Below are positions 51,946 to 61,153 of a stretch of DNA of 64,000 bases, piece after piece. The notes under the pieces are model-generated. The model did not search any database. It worked only from the letters and a program-made list of their open reading frames with translations, and was not told where the DNA came from. The position numbers and the translations under genes are program-made. Source of the stretch: Acidovorax sp. A1169 (GTDB lineage: Bacteria; Pseudomonadota; Gammaproteobacteria; Burkholderiales; Burkholderiaceae_C); contig NZ_JAUZDX010000017.1 in assembly GCF_030704685.1 (NCBI RefSeq), forward strand, positions 62,001 to 126,000. Direction: 5' to 3'. Position 1 is the stretch's first letter, and each line of letters begins with the position of its first letter.

Positions 51946-54381
51946 GTGCCACGCCGCAAGCCCCCCACCGTGCAGACCCCTTCCTCCCGGACCCGGCCCG
52001 CCACGGCACCCGGGGAGCGGCTGCGCCGCCCCGTGCCGCGTGCCCTGGCCTATGGTGTGGCGCTGGCCTGGTGCGGCCTGCCGCTGGCCGTCCAGGCACA
52101 GAACGCCACGCCCAGTGCCTGGGATGCCCCACCGGCCCTGCGCAGTTCGCCCCTGCTGCAGGAAAACATTCCCGAGCCCGTGCGGCCGCAGTTGCCGATC
52201 TTCGTCACCGGCGACCACATCAGCGGACAGACGGACCTGAACGCCACCATCGAAGGCAACGCCGAGCTGCGCCGGGGTGACACGGTCATCCGCGCCGACC
52301 GCCTGGACTATGACGTGCCCGAGGACCTGGCCAAGGCGCGCGGCTCGGTGCGCATCAACCGCGCCGGCAACGTCTACGAAGGCACGGCGCTCGACCTGCG
52401 GGTGGAGGCCTTCGAGGGCTTCTTCAACGACGCGCGCTACCGCTTCCTGGCCACGCAGGCCCATGGGGACGCCTCGCGCGTGGATTTCATCGACCGCCAG
52501 CGCTCCATCGTCCACGACGCCACCTACACCACCTGCCAGAAGGGCGACGAGGCCTCCTGGCAGCCCGACTGGGTGCTGCGCGCCAAGACCATCCGCATCG
52601 ACCGCGAAGAGGAAGTGGGCACGGCCGAGAATGCGGTGCTGGAGTTCAAAGGCATCCCGCTGCTGCCGATCCCGCGCATCACCTTCCCGCTGTCGGACAA
52701 GCGCAAGTCGGGCCTGCTGCCCCCGTCCTTCGGGCTGGACAGCCGCGATGGCGTGGCCTACTCGCAGCCCTATTACTGGAACATCGCGCCCAACCGCGAT
52801 GCCACGCTGCGCGCGGCCCTGCTGTCCAAGCGCGGCGCCAACCTGGGCGGCGAGTTCCGCTACCTGGAACCCACCTACAAGGGCGAGATCAGCGGTGACT
52901 ACATGCCGTCGGACCGCCTGCGCGACCGCGACCGCTGGGGCTTCACGGGCAAGCACGACGCGCTGATCGCCTCCCCCGTGGGCGGCCTGAACCTGAGCCT
53001 GAACCTGAACCGGGTGAGCGACGACAACTACTGGCGCGACTTCGGCCGCGTCTCCGAGCCGCTGCGCCAGCGCCTGCTGCCCGGCGATGCCACGCTGAGC
53101 TGGGGCGCCGGCGACATGTCGGTGCGGGCCCGGGCCCTCAAGTGGCAGACGCTGCAGGACGTGTCGGCGCCCATCGTGCCGCCGTACGACCGCATGCCGC
53201 AATTGGTATGGCGCTACGAGCCGAGCATGCTGCCCGGCGGCTTCGACGCCAGTGTGGAGCTTGATGCCACGCGCTTCCAGGCCGACCGCTTCTTGACCAA
53301 GCAGCCCGATGCCAACCGCTCGTTCGCGGTGGCGCAGATCAGCCGGCCGTTCCTTGCGCCCGCCGGCTTCATCACGCCGCGCCTGCAGCTGCACACCACG
53401 CAGTACCAGTTCGACGGCCCGCTCAGCGATGGCTCGCGCTCGGCCAACCGCACGCTGCCGACCTTCAGCCTGGACAGCGGCCTGGTGTTCGAGCGCGATG
53501 CGAGCTTCTTTGGCCGCTCGTTCCTGCAGACGCTGGAGCCCCGGGCGTTCTATACCTACACGCCCTACCGCGACCAGAGCAAGCTGCCGTTGTACGACAC
53601 GGCGCTCAACGACTTCAACTTTGCCACCATCTACACCGAGAACTCGTTCGGCGGCAATGACCGGCTGGCGGACAACAACCTCCTGACCATGGGCGTGACC
53701 ACGCGCCTGATCGACCCCGACTCGGGCGCCGAGGCTGCGCGCTTCGGGGTGGCGCAGCGCGTGCGCTTCACCGACCAGCAGGTGACTCTGCCGGGCGCCG
53801 CGCCGGTGAACGACCGCCTTTCGGACATCCTGGTGGGCGCCGGCATCAACTGGACCAAGAACTGGGCCTACGACTCCACGGTGCAGTACAACCCCAAGAC
53901 GCGGCGCTCCATCCGCTCCACCGTCGGCGCACGCTACAGCCCGGGCAACTACCGCACCATCAGCACCGCCTACCGCTTCCAGCGCGGCACCAGCGAGCAG
54001 ATCGACATCGGCTGGCAGTGGCCGCTCAACGACCTGTGGGGCGACAAGGGCAAGGACCTCGGGCCCGGCCGCGGCCAGGGCCCCGGCCGCTGGTACACCA
54101 TCGGCCGCCTGAACTTCAGCATGCAGGACCGCAAGCTGGTGGACAGCGTGGTCGGTCTCGAATACGACGGCTGCTGCTGGATCGGCCGCGTGGTGCTGGA
54201 ACGCCTGCAGAACAGCGTTTCCACCTCCAACACCCGCCTGTTGTTCCAGATCGAGTTCGTCGGGTTCTCCCGCCTCAGCCTGGGCTCCAGCCCCCTCGAT
54301 ACCTTCAAGCAGAATGTGCCGCGCTACCAGAACCTGCGCGACCAGGTTGGCTCGCCCAGCCGCTTCAGCAACTACGACTGA
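51946..54381 (+). CDS. lptD: LPS-assembly protein LptD
   Basis: Outer-membrane barrel of the LPS translocon. The 811-residue protein has a signal-like segment (LAYGVALAWCGLPLAVQAQ), an N-terminal OstA/jellyroll domain (about 75-180), and a barrel ending near SRFSNYD. The characteristic pair of adjacent cysteines (DGCCWIGRVVLERL) near the C-terminus and the N-terminal TTCQKGDE Cys fit the disulfide pattern of E. coli LptD. The start is GTG at 51946; it leads a long basic stretch before the hydrophobic part, so the true start could be further in. It is 12 nt from surA, which helps fold it. Confidence 0.92.
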   Translation: MPRRKPPTVQTPSSRTRPATAPGERLRRPVPRALAYGVALAWCGLPLAVQAQNATPSAWDAPPALRSSPLLQENIPEPVRPQLPIFVTGDHISGQTDLNATIEGNAELRRGDTVIRADRLDYDVPEDLAKARGSVRINRAGNVYEGTALDLRVEAFEGFFNDARYRFLATQAHGDASRVDFIDRQRSIVHDATYTTCQKGDEASWQPDWVLRAKTIRIDREEEVGTAENAVLEFKGIPLLPIPRITFPLSDKRKSGLLPPSFGLDSRDGVAYSQPYYWNIAPNRDATLRAALLSKRGANLGGEFRYLEPTYKGEISGDYMPSDRLRDRDRWGFTGKHDALIASPVGGLNLSLNLNRVSDDNYWRDFGRVSEPLRQRLLPGDATLSWGAGDMSVRARALKWQTLQDVSAPIVPPYDRMPQLVWRYEPSMLPGGFDASVELDATRFQADRFLTKQPDANRSFAVAQISRPFLAPAGFITPRLQLHTTQYQFDGPLSDGSRSANRTLPTFSLDSGLVFERDASFFGRSFLQTLEPRAFYTYTPYRDQSKLPLYDTALNDFNFATIYTENSFGGNDRLADNNLLTMGVTTRLIDPDSGAEAARFGVAQRVRFTDQQVTLPGAAPVNDRLSDILVGAGINWTKNWAYDSTVQYNPKTRRSIRSTVGARYSPGNYRTISTAYRFQRGTSEQIDIGWQWPLNDLWGDKGKDLGPGRGQGPGRWYTIGRLNFSMQDRKLVDSVVGLEYDGCCWIGRVVLERLQNSVSTSNTRLLFQIEFVGFSRLSLGSSPLDTFKQNVPRYQNLRDQVGSPSRFSNYD

Positions 54382-54392
54382 CTGACACCGCC

Positions 54393-55796
54393 ATGAACCA
54401 CCGTGTATCTGCACTGGCACTTGCCTGCCTGACCACCCTCGCCTGCGGGGGCGCATTCGCGCAGGGCCTGCGCATGCCGGGCAGCGCCGGGGCCGGCATA
54501 GGCCGCCCGGCTGCCGCCCCGGCATTGAGCCTGCCGGCACCCGCAACGGCGCAGGGGCCGCAATCGGCCGACTTCATCGTGGCGGTGGTCAATTCCGAGC
54601 CCGTCACCAACAACGAAGTGCGCTCGCGCCTGGCGCGGGCTGAACAGCAACTGGCGCAGCAGCAGGGCGGCAACCGCCCGCCGCGCGAGCTGCTGGCGCG
54701 CGAGGTGCTCGAACGCCTGATCATCGAGAAGGCCCAGATGCAGTTGGCCAAGGAAAGCGGCGTGAAGGTGGAGGATTTCGCCCTTAACCAGGCCGAGCAG
54801 AACATTGCCCAGCAGAACGGGATGACGCTGGAAGACATGCACCGGCGCCTGGCCCGCGATGGCACGAGCAAAGAGCGCTTTCGCGAAGAGCTGCGCAGCC
54901 AGCTGCTGATTCAGCGCCTGCGCGAGCGCGATGTGGATGCCAAGGTCAAGGTCAGCGACCAGGACATCGACCAGTTCCTGCGCGAGCAGCAATCGGGCGT
55001 CGACGCCTCGGCCATGGAAATCAACCTGGGCCACGTGCTGATCCTGGTGCCCGAGAACGCCACGCCCACCCAGGCGGCACAGCTGCAGGCCCGCGCGCAG
55101 AGCGCGGCCGACAAGGCGCGTGCCGCAGGCAGCGACTTTGCCGCCGTGGCGGCCGAATTCTCCGATGCACCCGAAGGCAAGCGTGCCGGTGGCCTGCTCG
55201 GCCTGCGCCCGGCCGACCGCTACCCCGACCTGTTCGTCAATTCCGTGCAGGGCCTGCCCGTGGGCGGCATCGTGGGCCCCGTGCGCTCGCCGGCAGGCTT
55301 TCACATCCTCAAGGTGGTGGAGCGCAATGTCGCCGGCCTGCCATCGACCGTGGTGCAGAACCATGCGCGCCACATCCTGCTGCGCCCCAGCGCGCAGCTG
55401 ACCGAGGCCGCCGCCGCAGCCCGGCTGTCCGACTACCGCCGCCGCATTCTGGCCGGCCAGGCCGACTTTGCGGCCCTGGCGCGCGACAATTCGGTGGATG
55501 GCAGCGCCAAGCAGGGCGGCGACCTGGGCTGGGCCAGCCCCGGCCGCTATGTGCCCGAGTTCGAGCAGGCGCTCAGCACCCTCAAGCCCGGCGACATCAG
55601 CGAACCCTTGGTCTCACGCTTCGGGGTGCACCTGATCCAGCTCATGGAACGCCGCGAAGCCAAGCTCACGCAGCGCGAACAGCGCGACATGGTGCGCGAC
55701 GCCGTGCGCGAAAAGAAGCTGGACGAGGCCTACGCCACGTGGGCGCAGGAGCTGCGCGGCCGCGCCTATGTCGAGTTCCGCGACCCACCGCAATAA
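54393..55796 (+). CDS. surA: Periplasmic peptidyl-prolyl isomerase SurA
   Basis: Chaperone for outer-membrane barrels such as LptD. The 467-residue protein has a signal peptide (MNHRVSALALACLTTLACG to about residue 24), an N-terminal helical SurA domain, and two parvulin (PPIC) domains at about 220-325 and 330-430. It begins 12 nt after the lptD stop, so the pair is co-transcribed. The parvulin domains carry the usual SDAPEGKRAGGLLG and DNSVDGSAKQGGDLGW segments. Confidence 0.93.
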   Translation: MNHRVSALALACLTTLACGGAFAQGLRMPGSAGAGIGRPAAAPALSLPAPATAQGPQSADFIVAVVNSEPVTNNEVRSRLARAEQQLAQQQGGNRPPRELLAREVLERLIIEKAQMQLAKESGVKVEDFALNQAEQNIAQQNGMTLEDMHRRLARDGTSKERFREELRSQLLIQRLRERDVDAKVKVSDQDIDQFLREQQSGVDASAMEINLGHVLILVPENATPTQAAQLQARAQSAADKARAAGSDFAAVAAEFSDAPEGKRAGGLLGLRPADRYPDLFVNSVQGLPVGGIVGPVRSPAGFHILKVVERNVAGLPSTVVQNHARHILLRPSAQLTEAAAAARLSDYRRRILAGQADFAALARDNSVDGSAKQGGDLGWASPGRYVPEFEQALSTLKPGDISEPLVSRFGVHLIQLMERREAKLTQREQRDMVRDAVREKKLDEAYATWAQELRGRAYVEFRDPPQ

Positions 55797-55800
55797 GGCC

Positions 55801-55890
55801 CCCACGCTCCCCACTGCGTGTGGTTCGCGGCCCCCCGATGGGGCCGCGCCTTGCTTGGGGCGGCCCGGCGCGGCGGCGGAGCCGCCAGCT
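55801..55890. repeat. Candidate dispersed intergenic repeat between surA and rsmA
   Basis: The stretch contains GCGGCCCC, CCGAT, GGGGCCGC (an 8-bp hairpin, 55827-55847) and a second small hairpin GGCGGC/GCCGCC. I recall very similar GC-rich elements being repeated between Comamonadaceae genes. This gap takes the place where pdxA often lies. The remainder to 56003 shows no gene. Confidence 0.4.
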
Positions 55891-56003
55891 TTGGGCACCC
55901 ACAGAAGGTGCGAACATTCCCCCCTCGACGGCAGCGTTCCCATCGGACGCGCTGCTTTTCGAATCCTTCCCTATGCTGGGCGCATACGCCTTGCGGACCT
56001 GAT

Positions 56004-56792
56004 ATGAAACACATTCCCCGCAAGCGCTTCGGCCAGCATTTTCTGTCCGACAAGGGCATCATCGATGGCATCGTGGACGCGATTGCGCCGCAGGCGGGCC
56101 AGCCCATGGTGGAGATCGGGCCCGGGCTGGCGGCGCTGACGCAGCCGCTGGTGGAGCGGCTGGGGCGCCTGACGGTGATCGAGCTCGACCGCGACCTGGC
56201 GCTGCGGCTGCGCCTACACGGGCAGCTCGAGGTGATCGAGTCAGACGTGCTCAAGGTGGATTTCACGCAGCTCGCCCAGGACTGGCGTGCGCGCGTGGAG
56301 CAGCCGGCCCTGAAGCTGCGGGTGGTGGGCAATCTGCCCTACAACATCTCCACGCCCATCCTGTTCCACCTGCTGGAGCATGTGGCGGTGATCGAAGACC
56401 AGCATTTCATGCTGCAAAAGGAAGTCATCGACCGCATGGTGGCCCATCCTTCCACCTCGGACTATGGCCGCCTGTCGGTGATGCTGCAGTGGCGCTACGC
56501 CATGGAGAACGTGCTGTTCGTGCCGCCCGAGAGCTTCGACCCGCCCCCGCGCGTGGACAGCGCCGTGGTGCGCATGGTGCCCCGGGAGGCACCGGTGCCC
56601 CTGAACGAGCGCCTGCTGGAAGAACTGGTGCAGGTCGCCTTCAGCCAGCGCCGCAAGCTGCTGCGCCACACACTGGGCCGCTGGCTCGAAGCCAAGGCTT
56701 ACCCGGGCGTGTTCGACGTGCAGCGCCGCGCCGAAGAGGTGCCTGTGGCCGAGTTTGTGGCCCTGGCTGCCGCGATGGGCCAGAGCACCTGA
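56004..56792 (+). CDS. rsmA: 16S rRNA dimethyladenosine transferase
   Basis: Dimethylates A1518 and A1519 of 16S rRNA. The 262-residue protein has [11 protein letters not shown] at the start, [12 protein letters not shown] for SAM binding, and the catalytic NLPYNIS. Length fits RsmA/KsgA. The ATG at 56004 is used, since the open frame upstream contains no family sequence. In many proteobacteria pdxA precedes it; here it is absent. Confidence 0.95.
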   Translation: MKHIPRKRFGQHFLSDKGIIDGIVDAIAPQAGQPMVEIGPGLAALTQPLVERLGRLTVIELDRDLALRLRLHGQLEVIESDVLKVDFTQLAQDWRARVEQPALKLRVVGNLPYNISTPILFHLLEHVAVIEDQHFMLQKEVIDRMVAHPSTSDYGRLSVMLQWRYAMENVLFVPPESFDPPPRVDSAVVRMVPREAPVPLNERLLEELVQVAFSQRRKLLRHTLGRWLEAKAYPGVFDVQRRAEEVPVAEFVALAAAMGQST

Positions 56793-56870
56793 TTGGACAC
56801 ACCGCACCCAGGCCTGCTTTGCAGGCGTCGGGGTGGGGTGCTGAGGAACTGCCGCCTGAGGCGGCAGGAA

Positions 56871-57060
56871 TCATGCCGCGCTGAGCCAGTAGCCCGCGTT
56901 GAAGGGGCTGCTCATGCGCAGCGCCAGGGGGGACACGTCCACCAACTTGTCAGTGGGCATCGTTTCGGCGGCGGGGTCGGCGGGGATCTCGATGCCCTGG
57001 ACCTTGGTCTGTGCTTCGTTAGCCTCGTTCGCCCGTTCTGCTTGGCTGGTGGATGCAGAA
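56871..57060 (-). pseudogene. Possible 3' remnant of a lost gene
   Basis: On the minus strand a frame ends at a TGA (56873-56871) after KLVDVSPLALRMSSPFNAG and a few more residues. Its last 40 codons are strongly G/C at the third position, like real genes here, but there is no start and the frame runs into the barstar gene in another frame. An 8-bp hairpin (56849-56867) lies just beyond the stop. It looks like the tail of a gene truncated by an insertion. Identity unknown. Confidence 0.3.
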
Positions 57061-57065
57061 CGGGC
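57031..57065. repeat. Perfect 11-bp inverted repeat at the barstar end
   Basis: GCCCGTTCTGC (57031-57041) and GCAGAACGGGC (57055-57065) are perfect inverted copies, 13 nt apart, starting within the barstar stop codon. No T-run follows. It coincides with the left edge of the accessory module and could be a terminator or a recombination scar. Confidence 0.5.
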
Positions 57066-57490
57066 TACAGAAAAGAATAGAAACAGCGGAACGGGATCTT
57101 GCGGTCGCCCCAGTAGTCGGCAGCGTCACGGAAGATGTCCAGAAGCTGCTCACGCGCTTCCTTGTCGAACTTACCCGTGGCCGGAATCTGCTCCAGCACT
57201 ACGATGAAGCCGGGCTGCGGGCCCGATTTGTGCAAGGGATCCGTCATGCAGTCGTACAACGCATCGAAGTTCTTGCCGAAGTGCGACGGGAAGGTGAACT
57301 GTCCTGCAATCAGGTCCAGCACATCCTGCTTGGACTGCGCGTGGGCCAGATTGGCATAAAGGAAATGTTGACCCAGGGAAGTGGCCGCATCCTGCAGGTC
57401 CTGCACGCGGAAGGCGCGGATGGACTGCACGATGTTGGTGCGCACGCCACGAAGGGGCGTTTCCAGGTCTTTACGAAGTGGCGTCTGCAT
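57065..57490 (-). CDS. Barstar-type ribonuclease inhibitor
   Basis: A 141-residue cytosolic protein with the barstar core: HFLYANLAHAQSKQDVLDLI, FPSHFGKNFDALYDCMTDP, and a late IFRDAADYW. Barstar binds and blocks barnase-type ribonucleases. Directly upstream lies the secreted nuclease gene, so the two form a toxin-immunity pair, with the inhibitor protecting the producing cell. AAGAG is near the ATG at 57490. The 137-nt gap between the two genes shows nothing recognisable. Confidence 0.9.
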   Translation of the reverse strand: MQTPLRKDLETPLRGVRTNIVQSIRAFRVQDLQDAATSLGQHFLYANLAHAQSKQDVLDLIAGQFTFPSHFGKNFDALYDCMTDPLHKSGPQPGFIVVLEQIPATGKFDKEAREQLLDIFRDAADYWGDRKIPFRCFYSFL

Positions 57491-57627
57491 CTCCGCTACT
57501 CTTTCTTAATAAAGTCCAAAAACTTGGGGTATCCGCCAGTCCACGGGGGCCGACTGCCGGTTGGGGGATTCAAGAGCGCGCACCGCTCACCGCCGGAAAG
57601 ACCGGCCGGTACGTGGTGCGTCGGGCG

Positions 57628-58047
57628 TCATTTTTCGATGATTTCGCGAAAACTGGCGTAGTGGTCGCTGGTGTAATAGCAGGCGTCCGGTACCCGGGGC
57701 TTGCCGCCACACACGATACGCCGGGCTCCCCGGTCGCGCGAACCTGGTGTTCTGACGGTGTACTCACGGTAGTGGCCGCGCTTTTGGGCGGGCAACAGCC
57801 GTTCTCGATTGCCGAAAACCGATCCGTCCTTGTCGTACGGAAACGGGCCTCCTTCACGGATCAGCGCATACGTAGCACGCCCCTGGGGCGGCAAGTCGGC
57901 CAGTGCGATAGGGGTGGTCGAACCGTGGGTGGAGGGGGATTGGCGGGCCTGCCCCACCATCGGGGAAAGAGCAAACGCAACACCCACCACACACAAAAAC
58001 CCTGCTTTGCGCGCCCGGGTGGCTACAGCCTTCAGCATCAACAACAC
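57628..58047 (-). CDS. Secreted guanyl-specific ribonuclease (RNase Sa/barnase type)
   Basis: A 139-residue secreted RNase. After a signal peptide (about residues 1-34) the domain reads DLPPQGRATYALIREGGPFP, DGSVFGNRERLLP, YREYTV, RGARRIVCGG and YTSDHYASF. This closely follows Streptomyces RNase Sa; the catalytic E95, R110 and H129 are all present. It degrades RNA. With no T6SS or polymorphic-toxin domain, it is a free secreted nuclease, possibly acting against competitors or for phosphate. AAAGG lies before the ATG at 58047; the leader holds a hairpin (58058-58089). Confidence 0.93.
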   Translation of the reverse strand: MLLMLKAVATRARKAGFLCVVGVAFALSPMVGQARQSPSTHGSTTPIALADLPPQGRATYALIREGGPFPYDKDGSVFGNRERLLPAQKRGHYREYTVRTPGSRDRGARRIVCGGKPRVPDACYYTSDHYASFREIIEK

Positions 58048-58057
58048 CTTTCAGAAA

Positions 58058-58089
58058 CTACGGGTTAACCCGAAATTTCGAGCCCGTAG
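58058..58089. promoter_or_regulatory. Hairpin in the ribonuclease leader
   Basis: CTACGGG (58058-58064) and CCCGTAG (58083-58089) form a 7-bp inverted repeat, with CGGGTTAACCCG palindromic inside it, 11 nt before the start codon. It may regulate expression of the toxin or mark a module end. Confidence 0.4.
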
Positions 58090-58107
58090 TGTGACTCAAT
58101 GATCCCC

Positions 58108-58144
58108 AAAAAGCAAGCGCCTGCACAAAGATTGGGCAGGCGCT
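58108..58144 (-). terminator. Rho-independent terminator of maeB
   Basis: AGCGCCTGC (58116-58124) pairs with GCAGGCGCT (58136-58144); on the minus strand the stem is followed by TGCTTTTT. It lies 50 nt after the maeB stop, between it and the nuclease gene. Confidence 0.8.
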
Positions 58145-58193
58145 GGGGGGTGTTACAAGCAATATAAGTTAGTGCCTGCTATCGATTCGTGGC

Positions 58194-60515
58194 TTATCGC
58201 GATGCGTTCGCATCGGCCACGGTAAGTGCTGTCATGTTCACGATACGGCGCACGGTGGTGCTCGCCGTCAGGATGTGCACCGGCTGGGCGGCACCCAGCA
58301 GCACGGGGCCAATGGCGATGTTGCCACCCGCCGCCGTCTTGAGCAGGTTGTAGGAAATATTGGCCGCATCAATATTGGGCAGCACAAGCAGATTGGCGTC
58401 GCCAATGAGATCGCTGTGCGGCATGATGGCTGCGCGGGCCTTGCCGTCCAGGGCCACGTCGCCGTGCATCTCGCCATCGACTTCGAGCCAGGGGGCCTGC
58501 ACGCGCAGCAGCTCCAGGGTCTGGCGCATCTTCACGGCGCTGGGCTGGTTGCTGCTGCCAAAATTGGAGTGCGACAGCAGGGCGGCGCGCGGCTTGATGC
58601 CAAAGCGCATCATCTCTTCGGCCGCCATCACGGTGATCTCGGCCAGTTGCTCGGCCGTGGGGTCGTAGTTGACGTGCGTGTCCACCAGGAACACCTGGCG
58701 GTCGGGCAGCAGCAGGCCGTTCATGCAGGCATAGGTGCACACGCCGGCGCGCTTGCCGATCACCTGGTCGATGTAGTTCAGGTGCAGGGCGGTGTGGCCC
58801 CAGGTGCCCACGATCAGGCCGTCGACCTCGCCCTTGTGCAGCAGCATGGAACCGATCAGCGCCAGGCGTCGGCGCATCTCGATCTTGGCGATCTGCACCG
58901 TCACGCCCTTGCGCTCGGTCATGCGGTGGTAGGTCTGCCAGAAGTCACGGTAGCGGTGGTCCTGCTCGACGTTGACGATGTCGTAATCCGTCCCTTCGCG
59001 CAGGCGCAGGCCGAACTTCTCGATGCGCTCCGCAATGATGGCGGGGCGGCCGATCAGCGTGGGGCGTGCGATGCGCTCGTCCACCACGATCTGGGCGGCA
59101 CGCAGCACGCGTTCTTCCTCGCCTTCGGCATAGGCCACGCGCTTCTTCGTGGCGGCCTTGGCGGCAGCGAAGATCGGCTTCATCATGGTGCCCGAGGCGT
59201 AGACGAAGCTTTGCAGCTGGTCCCGGTAGGCATCCATGTCGGTGATGGGGCGCAGGGCCACGCCACTGTCGGCGGCGGCCTGGGCCACGGCCGGGGCGAT
59301 CATCATCATCAGGCGCGGATCGAACGGCTTGGGGATCAGGTACTCGGGGCCAAAGGCCAGTTGCTCACCCACATAGGCAGCGGCCACCACCTCGCTCTGC
59401 TCGGCCTGGGCCAGCTGGGCGATGGCGTGCACTGCGGCGATCTCCATCTCCAGCGTGATGGTGGTGGCGCCGCTGTCCAGCGCCCCGCGGAAGATGTAGG
59501 GGAAGCACAGGACGTTGTTGACCTGGTTGGGGTAGTCGGTGCGGCCGGTGGCCATGATGGCGTCGTCGCGCACGGCCTTCACGTCTTCGGGCTGGATCTC
59601 GGGGTTGGGGTTGGCCAGTGCAAAGATCAGCGGACGCGGTGCCATCTTGCGCACCATGTCCTGCTTGAGCACACCGCCGGCCGACAGGCCCAGGAAGATG
59701 TCGGCGTTCTCGATCACTTCGCTGAGCGTGCGCGCCGAGGTCTTCTGCACGAACTGGATCTTGTCCTCGTCCATGAGCTCGGTACGGCCTTCGTAGACCA
59801 CGCCGGCCAGGTCGGTCACCCAGATGTTCTCGCGCGGGATACCGAGCTTGACCAGCAGGCCCAGGCAGGCCAGGGCGGCGGCACCGGCGCCCGAAGTCAC
59901 GAGCTTGACGGTCTTGGGGTCCTTGCCGGCCACCTTCAGGCCGTTGAGGATGGCCGCGCCGACCACGATGGCCGTGCCGTGCTGGTCATCGTGAAAGACC
60001 GGGATCTTCATGCGCTCGCGCAGCTTGCGCTCGACGTAGAAGCAGTCGGGCGCCTTGATGTCTTCGAGGTTGATGCCGCCGAAGGTGGGCTCCAGGCTGG
60101 CAATGATCTCGACCAGCTTCTCGGGGTCTTTCTCGTTGATTTCGATGTCGAACACGTCGATGCCCGAGAACTTCTTGAACAGGACGGCCTTGCCCTCCAT
60201 CACCGGCTTGCCCGCCAGCGGTCCAATGTCACCGAGGCCCAGCACGGCCGTGCCGTTGGTCACCACGCCGACGAGGTTGCCCCGCGCGGTGTACTTGAAG
60301 GCGGCATTGGGGTCCTTGACGATCTCTTCGCAGGGCGAGGCCACGCCGGGCGAGTAGGCCAGCGCCAGATCGTGCTGGTTGATCATCTGCTTGGTGGCAG
60401 CGATCGCGATCTTGCCGGGCTTGGGAAACTCGTGGTACTCGAGAGCGGCGCGGCGCAGCTGGGCGCGCTTGTCAGGATGGTTGTTGTTGTTCTCGGCCGT
60501 GGTGTTCTCGGGCAT
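58194..60515 (-). CDS. maeB: NADP-dependent malic enzyme fused to a phosphotransacetylase-like domain
   Basis: Oxidative decarboxylation of malate to pyruvate. The 773-residue protein has the malic enzyme N-terminal domain ([13 protein letters not shown], Tyr and Lys of the active site in the KYTARGNLV region), an NAD(P)-binding domain ([13 protein letters not shown]) and a C-terminal region from about 440 like phosphotransacetylase, which is regulatory in MaeB. All family landmarks are intact. The ATG at 60515 is the only good start. A palindrome 50 nt upstream could be an operator. Confidence 0.95.
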   Translation of the reverse strand: MPENTTAENNNNHPDKRAQLRRAALEYHEFPKPGKIAIAATKQMINQHDLALAYSPGVASPCEEIVKDPNAAFKYTARGNLVGVVTNGTAVLGLGDIGPLAGKPVMEGKAVLFKKFSGIDVFDIEINEKDPEKLVEIIASLEPTFGGINLEDIKAPDCFYVERKLRERMKIPVFHDDQHGTAIVVGAAILNGLKVAGKDPKTVKLVTSGAGAAALACLGLLVKLGIPRENIWVTDLAGVVYEGRTELMDEDKIQFVQKTSARTLSEVIENADIFLGLSAGGVLKQDMVRKMAPRPLIFALANPNPEIQPEDVKAVRDDAIMATGRTDYPNQVNNVLCFPYIFRGALDSGATTITLEMEIAAVHAIAQLAQAEQSEVVAAAYVGEQLAFGPEYLIPKPFDPRLMMMIAPAVAQAAADSGVALRPITDMDAYRDQLQSFVYASGTMMKPIFAAAKAATKKRVAYAEGEEERVLRAAQIVVDERIARPTLIGRPAIIAERIEKFGLRLREGTDYDIVNVEQDHRYRDFWQTYHRMTERKGVTVQIAKIEMRRRLALIGSMLLHKGEVDGLIVGTWGHTALHLNYIDQVIGKRAGVCTYACMNGLLLPDRQVFLVDTHVNYDPTAEQLAEITVMAAEEMMRFGIKPRAALLSHSNFGSSNQPSAVKMRQTLELLRVQAPWLEVDGEMHGDVALDGKARAAIMPHSDLIGDANLLVLPNIDAANISYNLLKTAAGGNIAIGPVLLGAAQPVHILTASTTVRRIVNMTALTVADANASR

Positions 60516-60565
60516 TCAATTGTCTCCAGCTTGGGGGGTGCGCAAGGGGTCAGTCAGCTCTTGTA

Positions 60566-60585
60566 GGAACATGCTTACACGTTCC
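60566..60585. promoter_or_regulatory. Imperfect palindrome upstream of maeB
   Basis: GGAACATGCTTACACGTTCC reads as an inverted repeat with a single mismatch (GGAACATG against CGTGTTCC), 50 nt before the maeB ATG. It could be a repressor or activator site. The rest of the 229-nt gap 60516-60744 shows nothing recognisable. Confidence 0.4.
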
Positions 60586-60744
60586 GGGGGAAGGGATTGT
60601 AGGCCGCGTTCGGTAAAAACCCTAGTAAGCGAATCTGCTTAGTTGGGTGAGACAGCTTTGCGATCCAGGTTGGAAAGCGGTCGTCCCCCTGGGGCGCGGG
60701 ATCACCCCAAATCCCTGCGCGCCGCTGGGACAAGCCAATGCTGT

Positions 60745-61044
60745 CTAGCCAAACAGCGCCTCATAGCGCGGCACGTTCGGCGCCCTGGTATCGGGCATGA
60801 CCGGCACCAGCATCCACTGCAATCGCCCCAGCTCCGGGTGGTCCAGTGTGTAGGTGTCCTGCGACAGCCTGGGCTCGTCGGGGCCATGGAACAGCAGGGA
60901 GAATGGGGTGCGAAACTGCTCGGGCAGATGGCCGCGTTCGCGTTCCGTGGCCTCTGTCAGGACCAGTTCCACGGGGCCATGCTGGGTATGCGCGACGAAG
61001 CGGCTGCCCACCACGGCGCTGACAGGTTCAAAAGTGGTACTCAT
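60745..61044 (-). CDS. DUF6916-like small protein
   Basis: A 99-residue protein that matches the DUF6916 pattern: PVSAVVGSRFVAH near the start, PFSLLFHGPDEPRLSQDTYTL in the middle and RLQWMLVPVMPD near the end. It is predicted mostly beta. Proteins of this type occur next to phage tail-collar (Mdp-type) genes. It is divergent from the acetyltransferase gene. Function unknown. Confidence 0.75.
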   Translation of the reverse strand: MSTTFEPVSAVVGSRFVAHTQHGPVELVLTEATERERGHLPEQFRTPFSLLFHGPDEPRLSQDTYTLDHPELGRLQWMLVPVMPDTRAPNVPRYEALFG

Positions 61045-61153
61045 CGGTTGCGTCCGTAGGAGAGTGATTCAAAATTTGGACACCGGCCATTCCCTTGCCA
61101 GAATGGGCAGGTTTCCACGATCTGCCCAAACATCGTACCGCCGGTAACCCACT

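Noticed and set aside
50731-54546. A single 1271-codon protein joining the amgK-like kinase to upstream sequence
   Set aside because: The upstream two thirds are the antisense shadow of lptD; the kinase has its own ATG at 51873.
57020-57066. An integron attC-like site (GTTAGCC near a hairpin)
   Set aside because: The required opposite core site (RYYYAAC) is missing at a suitable distance, and no integrase is nearby.
58275-60566. A 763-codon open frame on the plus strand
   Set aside because: It is antisense to maeB, which has full family motifs; the plus-strand protein shows none.
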